A DNA stretch of 27,024 nt from Amanita rubescens (lineage: Eukaryota > Basidiomycota > Agaricomycetes > Agaricales > Amanitaceae). The notes under the pieces were generated by a model. It was given only the letters and a program-made list of their open reading frames with translations, was not told the origin of the DNA and ran no database searches. The number at the start of each line of letters is the position of its first letter. Within the stretch, counting starts at the first letter, position 1. The stretch lies in contig WION01000634.1 in NCBI GenBank assembly GCA_015039365.1, positions 1 to 27,024 on the forward strand. Reading direction: 5' to 3'. A program made the translations under genes and the position numbers. This document shows positions 18,488 to 27,024 of the stretch, piece by piece.

Positions 18488-21400
18488 ATGGCCGACCGAC
18501 GTGAAGGCACTGCACGAACGATATTCAAGACGCTCCTAAAGCCCATTGATAAGTGGCGCAAATCAGCCAGCGCCTCGGCTAGCCCGTCGAGTTCAACTCG
18601 GGTTTCCATTTCCTATGCATCTGACGCTCACGATCCTGTCTCAAGAAGTGCAGGGCCGACGGGTTCAAGTAAGTATATTGGTCCCATCTTAGTTTTATCC
18701 GACTCAAACTCTTGCTAGGCGCCGATGCTACCTTGAATCAGGGTATGGATTTCTACCTCACAGATCTAGCGGACTCAGCCCACTATCCAGGTCCTACCAC
18801 CCCCTTCCAGTCAGTAAAACATCTTTCATCAAGCATTCCGGATCTGCGAGGTCCCGCTGTTCAAGGTGAGATTGCAATACGCCCGGTCGTCGCGTCTGAG
18901 AATTGACTTCGAGCACGGCCGTGAAATCCGACTCGTACTGAAGAACCAGCGTCGATTAATTCTCAAATGCCGGTCTCGGATTGGAAGGCGACTACAAAAC
19001 AGGGTCTTGGAGTAGCTTCGCGGTTCGCCCAAACGCTCCTCAAGAAGCTGCCGGACTGTGTCAATACTAATCCAGTTAAGATGGCACTCTCCATTGTTAA
19101 GGCGGTCATCGAGATAAAAGAGGTGGGTCGTCATCCTTGTATCTCGACCACAGGTTGACTATTATCTCAGGCGGTCGGAGAAAACAAGGACGAGCTTGCA
19201 CAACGTCTCGAAGACACAGCGAACAGACTCATGTCTGTGGAGGGGGCTTTAGCTATTGGTATTCCGAAGGCTGCCGAACAGAAGATGGAGAAACTCAAAC
19301 AGTACGTCGTCCTCCCTGCGTCAAATGGTATACCACAATGAACGCGTCGCCATCTAGGATCCTTCAGGAAGAAATGAAGAAGTTAGAAGACCTCACCCAT
19401 AAGTCGCTGGCCATACGGACGCTAGACCATGAAGAATATCAGAAGATGATCGGCCAAATCTTTCAACGCGTAAATGGTGCTACGACATCCTTCCAGGTCC
19501 ATACTCTTATATTCGTCTAAGCTTATGTATTTGCTCATTGTTTGTTCCCAGTTCGAAATGGCGAACAGCATCCAGGAAACGGCGAACATAATGCACGACG
19601 ACATCAAGGCAAGTATCTCGGTTTCCTGGCTTGTGACCAACACTGATTGATTGAACAGAAAGAGGCCCTAAAAAGCCTGCGTCCCTCCGAGAAGGCCGAC
19701 CACAATACTATTCTCGAAGAGCAGGGCCTGAAGCGGGAAGTGTGCACGGACGGAACGCGTGTCAAGATATTGGAAGATATTATCAAATGGGCTAATGATT
19801 GCTCATCAGACAGCCCGTGTGTCTTCTGGCTGACTGGTCAAGCTGGCTCCGGCAAAACCACAATTGCGTATACCATAGCCAAACGATTCGAGAAGGATGG
19901 TGAAGCCAACGAGCTCACCGTCTTGGGCGGCAACTTTTTCTGCTCACGACAATACCAAGAAACACAAGCCCAAACCCGTATCATTCCCACCATCGCCTAC
20001 CAGCTTGCTCGTAAATGCAAATCGTATGCAAACACTTTGCATGTTGCCGACAAATTCGACGCCGTCAATCACGACGTCTCCCGCCAGATAAAGAGTCTTC
20101 TTCTTGGACCTTGGCAACTGTCCGAAGCCACACGCCCCCTGAACTACCACCCTACCTCGTTATCATCGATGCTCTCGACGAGATCAAGGACAACGGAGGG
20201 TCAGCATTTCTGCGCGACCTGCTCACAGCAATCAACAAAGACGATATCAGAGGCTTAAAGTTTCTCGTGACGAGTCGATCGGATCCTAAAATTGTTACAC
20301 TCTGCGAGTCCTTCGCGTCCGAGGCCGTTTGTCGTCTCCAAGACGTGCCGATCGAAGAGGCAAAGTCAGACATCAAGATGTACTTGAACATCAAGCTGCC
20401 GAAGCTTGCTGGCAGTCCAGAGCTGGCCAAGGTTGGACAACAGGCGGGTGGTCTGTTCATCTACGCTGCGACGGTGGTGAGGTATTTGACCCGGTGTAAC
20501 TCGATCTCCCCTAAAGAGCAGACCGAGATGCTTAACAATCTCCTTTCCAAATCGGCTTCCGCAAGTGCTACATTCTTAATTGACATATTATACCGCCAAA
20601 TTCTGCACGACGCGTTTTCGGAGTTCGAAGGAAATATCTTGACTCGCCGATTGCATTCCTTTATACCTTCCTATGTACGGCTGAACGCACATCACCCTCT
20701 ACCGTTGCTGCGCTCATCGCAGGCAATGATAATGAAGCCGCAAAGGCCGTTTTGGATAATCTCCATTCTGTGCTATATACCCAGGACGATCGGGTTTTTT
20801 GGTACCATGCCTCGTTCCCCGACTTCATTTTTGATCCAGCCCGGTCAAACTTCTGCGTTGGTGAGAAGAACTTTCTGTTTTCGTGTAACGAACCAGCACA
20901 CCACAATCTTCTTAGTGAATCGTGCTTCGGCGTCATGAAGTCCAGTTTGCGATTCAACATGGGTGATATAACTTCATCCTTCCCGTTCGACCGTGACAAC
21001 GCCGCTGCGCTGTCTAAGCAGGTTGACCAGAACATCACTGCTGTTCTTAGGTACTCATCTCGCCACTGGACTTACCACTTGCCATTGCCCCAGCTCATCA
21101 ATACCAATAATCTTCGTTGCTGCATTTCGGAGTTCCTCCAAATTCGTGTCCTGTTCTGGATCGAGGGTATGAATTTGCTTGGATTATGCAATCAGTGTAC
21201 CCCAATGCTTCAGCATGCACGTCAGTGGGTATTGAAGGTATGGATTGCAAGGCTTGAGTTGTGCTGCAAGAACTAACAGTGTCGGTCAGTACGGGAACAG
21301 TTATTCGGAATTGGCAGGTGACCTTTGTGAAGCTGCCAATTTTGCTACCTATTTTGCTGGGAGCCCGGCTGCCGAATCGACACCGCATCTGTACATCTCG

Positions 21401-22939
21401 GCGTTGGCAACATGGTCGCGGGAAACTAGTCTCTCTCGGAAGTGGAAAAGCCAATTCACTCGCATCCCTGTCTTTACGCATACCAAAGGCAGTAGTATTG
21501 ATTTGCCATTGATGACGATATCAGCTAGGGGAATAATCTTCGCTGTTGCATTTTCAGGGGACAGCACGCGGATTGTGTCTGGGTCGTCTGACAAGTCTGT
21601 GCAGGTGTGGGATGCGTCAACAGGTGTGGAGTTGAATAAGCTGAAGGGCCACACCGGGTGGGTCAATTCGGTCGCGTTCTCGAGCGATGGGACGCGGATT
21701 GTGTCTGGCTCGGATGTCAACTCTGTGCGGGTGTGGGATGCGTCGACAGGTGTGGAGCTGAAGGAGCTGAAGGGCCACACTGGGTCAGTCAATTCGGTCG
21801 CGTTTTCGAGCGATAGGACGCGGATTGTGTCTGGCTCGGATGACAACTCTGTGCGGGTGTGGGATGCGTCGACAGGTGTGGAGTTGAAGGAGCTGAAGGG
21901 CCACACCGGGTCAGTCATTTCGGTCGCGTTTTTGACTGATGGGACACGGATTGTGTCTGGCTCGTATGACAACTCTGTGCGGGTGTGGGATGCGTTGACA
22001 GGTGTGGAGCTGAAGGAGCTGAAGGGCTACATCGGGTCGGTCAGATCAATTGCGTTTTCGAGCGATGGGATGCGGATTGTGTCTGGCTTGTATGACAACT
22101 CTTTGTGGGTGTGGGATGCGTCGACAGGTGTGGAGCTGAAGGAGCTGAAGGGCCACACCGGGTTAGTCATTTCGGTCGCGTTTTCGAGCGATGGGACGCG
22201 GATTGTGTCTGGCTCGGATGACAAGTCTGTGCGGGTGTGGGATGCGTCGACAGGTGTGGAGCTGAAGGAGCTGAAGGGCCACACCGAGGAAGTCAATTCG
22301 GTCGCACTTTCGAGCGATGGGGTATGGGTTGTGTCTGGCTCGTCTGACAATTCTGTGCGGGTGTGGGATGCGTCAATAGGTGTGGAGTTGAAGGAGCTGA
22401 AGGTCCAGACTGAGTGGGTCAATTCTGTCGCGTTTTCGAGTGATGGGACGCGGATTGTGTCTGGCTTGTATGACAACTCTGTGCGGGTGTGGGATGCGTT
22501 GACAGGTGTGGAGCTGAAGGAGTTGAAGGGCCACACCGGGTGCGTCAATTCTGTCGCGTTTTCGAGCGATGGGACGCGGATTGTGTCTGGCTCATCTGAC
22601 AACTCTGTGCGGGTGTGGGATGCGTCGACAGGTGTGGAGCTGAAGGGCCACACTGAGTGGGTCAATTCGGTTGCGTTTTCGAGCGATGGGACGCGGATTG
22701 TGAGCTCGGATGACAAGTCTGCAAGTGTAGGATGTGTTGATGAGTACTTTCCTTGGAATCTGACAAACACAAATTGGATTATTTCTTCTCAGGGGCAAAA
22801 CTACCTCATGTGGGTGCCACAAGAAGTTGGATTGCTTTCACCTTTCAATATTCTCATCATTTCTCGTTCTGGATTTGCCACTGTTGACTTTTGTCAGGCC
22901 ATGATAGGTCTTGGTTGGGTTCACTGTTATACACCATAG
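18488..22939 (+). CDS. NACHT-WD40 STAND (fungal NLR-like) receptor with two frameshifts
   Basis: Eight exons: 18488-18668, 18719-18865, 18950-19122, 19171-19301, 19358-19496, 19552-19608, 19659-21237, 21290-22939. About 1,350 residues would result if the two shifts below are ignored. Residues about 1-330 are helical with no named effector domain. The NACHT domain follows with Walker A G-Q-A-G-S-G-K-T-T (about residue 336, 19836-19862) and Walker B V-I-I-D-A-L-D-E (20159-20182). A winged-helix/helical linker is next, then about nine and a half WD repeats and a tail ending W-V-H-C-Y-T-P. Known fungal relatives (HET-E/D type) sense non-self through WD repeats. Exon 7 lacks one base in the C run at 20135-20139, between Walker A and B, and another near 20655. 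Two missing bases restore its expected phase exactly. The intron at 19609-19658 is GC-AG. It is either a recently disabled allele or a consensus error. Confidence 0.88.
21534..22734 (+). repeat. 126-bp tandem repeats encoding WD40 units
   Basis: There are nine 42-residue repeats plus a partial tenth, with nearly identical DNA. The core is V-A-F-S-S-D-G-T-R-I-V-S-G-S, then S-V-R-V-W-D-A-S-T-G-V-E-L-K-E-L-K-G-H-T. Variation is concentrated at a few positions: the residues after S-G (S, D, Y, L-Y), the N/K before S-V-R, and the last two of the repeat (G-W, G-S, G-L, E-E, E-W, G-C). Repeat 9 lacks three residues. Repeat 10 has lost the W-D core and runs into the C-terminal tail. High DNA identity implies recent unequal exchange or conversion. 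Long open frames on the opposite strand (about 21349-22770) are a by-product of the 126-bp period. Confidence 0.93.
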
Positions 22940-23302
22940 GCCATCAGGATTTTGGCTTAAAATAGTGTCAGAACTATGTTCCACACTATCTCAAGGTCAC
23001 CATGAGTGATGACGAAGGGAGAGGAAAGAAGGATGAGATTCATGGTAGAGTGTACTACATACAAGATTATCGCAAGACTGGCTACTAGTCTCGTAGTACA
23101 GGGCTGTATATATACACTACTACTACATCAAAATGAAGCAAATTGGTTGCAGTGATGACACAATTCAATTGCAGCTCAACAGTGAGAGTCTAGTAGTTCC
23201 ATACTTTTCAACTCCACCACATTTTTTGAATCTTCTCCATTACATCTTTTGTTACAGACCTGTTCCAGCAAAAACTTCTCCTGCCTTTCCTGGCCTACTA
23301 AT
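22940..23302. other. Intergenic region between two convergent genes, no gene seen
   Basis: The 3' ends of the NACHT-WD40 gene (+) and of the array-bearing gene (-) face each other here. The sequence is AT-rich and CpG-poor. A TATATATACACTACTACTAC simple stretch lies near 23106-23125. No recognisable element was found. Confidence 0.4.
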
Positions 23303-26300
23303 CTATTGACTTTTGCTACACACATTCATACTTTCCGTTCTGCTTATGCCCCAGTGCCCTTTCCATTTCTGCCTAGTACAAATGATAAATATGAGCTCAA
23401 TGCAAAGGCCATGAGCCAATAAATCACCTGGATGTCATGTGGTGTGTTTCACCCTGCCATAAATTGTCCATAAATAGTGCATGACAAAACAATGCACATC
23501 ATACCATCAATGTGAGTCACCTGCCTATGGAGCAATGTGACAAAATCTTGATGGCCAGTGTGGATAAAGTCAGGAATGATGTAAGCCTTCAGCTTCTGAA
23601 AATAGCCTTTTTGCTTGTATTGATCCAAGGCTTCAGTGACTGATACCAAAAATGGTTTATTGATCCAGAAGGATAGCTTTGCAATGATAATAATTGCTTG
23701 AAAGGTTAAGCATATATACTATAAATGAAAAGGGATGATTTACAAAGTAAGACTTGGAAATCAGTAGGCTGGTTGCAGTGGTATCAGTTGTGTAGTACTA
23801 CCCATAAAAAAGAAAAGAAAAAACCTTGACTGCAAAGTTCCTTTGCTTGTTCCCAAACATGGTAAAAAGTTCATGCTACATAGTACTATGAGATAGAGTA
23901 ATAACTCCAATCTCCCAAGACCTACACACTAACACACAAACTAATATAAAATCAATACCTTATGAACTGGCATCACTCACCTAGAAGTAAAGAAAGTCAT
24001 ATAAGTGGGATCATGATGTGGGAGTTTGTTCACTAAGATAAAATCTTACAATCTATGATGATGATGATGATGTAAAAGCAAGTAAGATATGGACAAGATA
24101 TGGCAACATGCTCACTTTCTGACATACATAGGATGTAATAATATGTCATTCATGAATTGAGCTATGCTGAGGATGCAGTTCAGAAAATGTGCAATGTCAC
24201 TCACAAGCTGTTTGTCAAAGGAAAAGATGTGAGACAGCCTTTCATAAAATGTGCAATGTCACTCACAAGCTATTGGTCATAGGAAAAGATGTGATGAGAT
24301 GCCTTTCCCAAACATGTGCAATGATGTCACTTACATCCTGTTGGTCATAGAAAAGTTGTGATGGGACTGTCTTTCACAACATATGCAATGTGGTGACTCA
24401 CTCCCTGTTGGTTGTAGGAAAGATGTGAGCAGACTACCTCTCACTTGAAAATGTGAAATGTCACTCACAAACTGTTGGTTACAGGAACAGATGTGATGAA
24501 ACTGCCTTTCACAGCATGTGCAGTGTCACTCACAAACTGTGGAAAAGATGTGATGATACTGCCTTTCACAAAATGTGAATGTGCATTGTCACTCACAAAC
24601 TGTAGGTCATAGAAAAAGATGAGACAGCCTTTCACAAAGTGTACAACATCACTCACAAACTGATGATCACAGGAAAACATGTGTGAGACTATCTTTTACA
24701 AAATGTTGAATGTCACTCACAACCTGTTATTCATAGGAAAAGACCATGAGACTTGCTATTACAAAATGTGCAATGTCACTCACTCGCTGTTGATCAAAGG
24801 AACAGTTGTGATGAGACTTCCTTTCACAAAATGTGCACCATCACTCACAACCTGTTGGGCATAGGAAAAAATGTGATGAGACTGCCTTTCACAAAATGTG
24901 CAATGTAGTGCTCACTTGCTGTTGGTCATCAGAAAAGAGGCAATGAGACTGCCTTTCACAAATGTGCAATGTGTCACACTCACTCCCTGTTGATCAAATG
25001 AATAGATCTGATGAGATTACCTTTCACAAATTTGCAATGTTACTCACAAGCTGTTGGGAAAAGGTATGGGTGTGATGAGACTTCCTATCACAAAATGTGC
25101 AATGTAACTCACAAACTGTTGGTCATATGAAAATATGTGATGATTGCCTTTCTGTCACTCACTCGCTGTTTGTCATAGAAAAGGATGTGATGAAACTACC
25201 TTTCACAAAATGTGTAATCTCACTCACTCGCTGTTGGTCATAAAAAAAGGAGTGATGGGGCTGCCTTCCACAAAATGTGCAATGTCACTCACTTCCTGTG
25301 GGTCATAGGAGAAGATGTGATGTGACTGCCTTTAACAAGATGCTCACTCGCTGTTGGCCATAGGAAGAGGTTGTCTTTTCTTTCACAAAATGTGCAATGT
25401 CACTCACTCCCTGTTGATCATAGGAAAAAATGTGATGAGACTGGCTTTTACAAAATGTGTAATGGCACTGACTTCCTGTTGATTATAGGAAAAGATATGA
25501 TGAGAATGCCTTTCACAAAATGTGGAATGTCACTGACAAGCTGTTGGTCATAGGAAAAATGTGATGAGACTGCATTTCACAAAATGTGCAATGTCACTCA
25601 CTCCCTGTTGGTCATAGGAAAAGATGTGATGAGACTTTGCCTGTGGAATGTCATGGTCACTCACTTCCTGCTCATCCATCATAGGAAAAGGTGTGATGGA
25701 ACTGAATTTCACAAAATGTGGAATGTCACTCACTCCCTGTTGGTCATAGGAAAAGATGTAATGAGACTGCCTTCCACAAAAATCTTCAATGTTGCTCACA
25801 TCCTGTCAGTCATAGGGAAAAAGTACTTAGCAAAGCATTTCAGAAATATTTGCAATGCTACTCACATACTGTTGGTCATAGGAAAAGGTTATATTTGAAC
25901 CACTAAGCTAGCAATGACATCCTGCTAACCTCCTATGTTTATAGGAAAAGTTGTGATTTCATTGCTTTTACAAATTTTGCAATATCACACACAATCTGTA
26001 AAACAAGAGGTGTCAAAATTATATTGTATCAAAGGGCCAGCATGACTCACTTCCTTTTGGAACAGAATTAGCATCATGAATGGAGAGAAAAAATAAAAAC
26101 AATGGAACTGACTCTCTTTTTTGATAGCATTTCATGTGATGAATTTACATCTCACAAAAGGATCACATACATCCTGTTTGTTTTGCAATAGCTTGTGAAG
26201 AGGCTTTGGAAAGGAGACATATTTACTGTCTGTTGTTTTGGAACAAGATGTAATGTTTATAAGCAAAAAGAAAGGAATGTCACTTACTTCCTGTTATTAA

Positions 26301-26891
26301 GTAATTTGTTCATACTCTTTTTCAGATAATAGTATGTCATTAACTTTCTATTGTTCATTGAGTTATGTCTGATAAGCTGCACAAACATTAATGTTACTTA
26401 CTTTCTTTAAGCAGGTTAGATGTGGTGTAAAGCAGTTTTGTCACTACTCACTCCCTGCCAATGAGAGACTGGAATGACAAGGCTGCTTACAATGATAGAT
26501 CAACTCACTTGCTATTGGTCATATGATGCACCATTGGATAATCTACCACAAATCAAAATGGATTCATGTTACTCACTTCCTGCAGATTATGAGTCAAGAC
26601 TGTTCATCACAAAAGAGGGCATTGCACACAAACTATTGTCATGAGACAATATGTATATCAGATCTGTGCTAGTTCGATGTCACTTACCCACTGATATCAA
26701 TAATATCAGATCTTGCCACCAAAAGAGTAGGGTGACAACTAGCCTGTGTGTCACTCAGTTGTTCATTGGACATCTGAAGTGATTAATTTGTTTTCATATG
26801 AGGGCAAAGTTGGTTTGTTACTTACCCCCTGATGAACTTTTGCAAGTATTCATCATTTCACATGAAGGCCACTTACCTCCCTGTCCACCTA
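23303..26891 (-). CDS. Partial gene: second one-codon exon tract followed by ordinary terminal exons
   Basis: Not recognised; the 5' end lies beyond 27024. Read on the - strand, blocks of AG / three bases / GT continue from about 26828 down to 24050 (AAA 24116-24118, ATT 24050-24052). A possible 12-nt exon lies at 26877-26888. Ordinary exons then follow: 23521-23718 (66 codons), 23428-23453 and 23303-23372, with introns of 67 and 55 nt, consistent phases and stop TAG at 23305-23303. The largest exon encodes I-I-I-I-A-K-L-S-F-W-I-N-K-P-F and later Y-I-I-P-D-F-I-H-T-G-H-Q-D-F-V; I cannot name a family. Exons between 24050 and 23718 are unclear. Splice use is inferred; the alternative is a non-coding repeat. 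Confidence 0.35.
24205..25802 (-). repeat. About 64-bp minisatellite; each unit is intron-shaped on the - strand
   Basis: There are 26 spacer triplets separated by units of 50-69 bp (mostly 62-68). On the - strand the unit reads GTGAGTGACATTGCACATTT, then a stretch leading to CTTTTCCTATGACCAACAG, then three bases, then GTGAGTGAC again. Spacer triplets are GGA (5), TTT (5), CGA (4), CTT (4), GAA (3), GTT (2), GAT (2) and CAA (1); all are sense. The unit body has no clear relation to the left array, so the shared layout is not shared descent of the body sequence. Donor variants include GTAAGT, GTCAGT and GTGAGC. Confidence 0.92.
25803..26891 (-). other. Diverged intron-like units with single-codon spacers (right side)
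   Basis: On the - strand the AG / triplet / GT pattern continues outside the tandem array. Spacers (+ coordinates) are TAT 25866, GAG 25930, ATT 25993, GAA 26051, AGA 26113, GAT 26171, ACA 26227, GAA 26288, AAA 26345, AAA 26402, GGA 26452, CAA 26509, GAA 26577, TTT 26630, TGG 26688 and GGG 26826. Donors are mostly GTAAGT, GTGAGT, GTATGT, GTCAGT or GTTAAT. The stretch 26700-26800 has decayed and gives no clear unit. Units here are largely unrelated in sequence, yet the spacer stays at three bases. Nothing else was recognised to 27024. Confidence 0.6.
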
Positions 26892-27024
26892 CATACTTCC
26901 ATTTAACTTTTCATAAACTGATGTGCAGTTTGCATACCCAGAAATGTGGAAATTTTGAAAAAACTATGAGAATGACATCATCCCATGTCCAATGTTTATG
27001 TTCAGAACATGTCTGAACAATGTT

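Noticed and set aside
21349..22770. Long antisense open frames (207 and 247 codons) opposite the WD40 repeats
   Set aside because: They are made by the 126-bp period repeating one stop-free antisense segment; codon content mirrors the sense WD motif and no start or splice context supports a gene.
24053..24072. GAT/ATG trinucleotide microsatellite as an independent feature
   Set aside because: It is short (about six units) and lies in the pyrimidine-rich end of an intron-like unit on the - strand.

Overview
The window looks like a nuclear segment of a basidiomycete (Agaricomycete). The evidence is short GT-AG introns of about 45-60 nt in almost every gene, HEAT-repeat LAA1/HEATR5, MYND and DUF4430 proteins, and a NACHT-WD40 STAND receptor with near-identical 42-residue WD repeats. 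The overall style resembles Rhizoctonia/Thanatephorus, but that assignment is an inference. No rRNA, tRNA, CRISPR or complete transposon was found.

Layout: (1) 1-3102, + strand, CpG-poor: a long run of intron-like units, each separated from the next by exactly three bases. It includes a 63-bp tandem array (761-2505) and runs into ordinary coding exons ending at a stop at 3102. (2) 3163-3450, - strand: a broken copy of the 5' end of LAA1. (3) 3911-5235, -: a metallophosphoesterase (MPPED type) with many frameshifts. (4) 5290-5871, -: an unrecognised intact 193-residue gene. (5) 6501-13736, -: a complete 18-exon LAA1/HEATR5 gene. (6) 14094-15353, -: a secreted DUF4430 gene and a decayed tandem copy. 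(7) 16257-16883, +: a truncated DDI1-type aspartyl protease, convergent with an intact MYND-finger gene (16884-17988, -). (8) 18488-22939, +: a NACHT-WD40 gene with two one-base deletions. (9) 22940-27024, CpG-poor: a second array of intron-like units separated by single codons, on the - strand, again leading into ordinary exons (stop at 23303).

The central block (about 3.4-22.7 kb) is ordinary gene-dense chromosome, with several partial gene copies. The two ends are the unusual part. Two unrelated repeat families on opposite strands share one architecture: 3' splice site, one sense codon, 5' splice site, repeated dozens of times. If spliced as drawn, each amino acid would come from its own exon. 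In each array the spacer triplet is the most variable part of an otherwise conserved unit, it is a sense codon in every case I could define, and intron-length changes never alter it. I regard this as the candidate undescribed system; RNA evidence is needed to show that it is expressed.

The central genes do not form a pathway. LAA1 acts in AP-1/clathrin trafficking, the NACHT-WD40 protein is a fungal NLR-like receptor, and the others are unrelated housekeeping or accessory genes.
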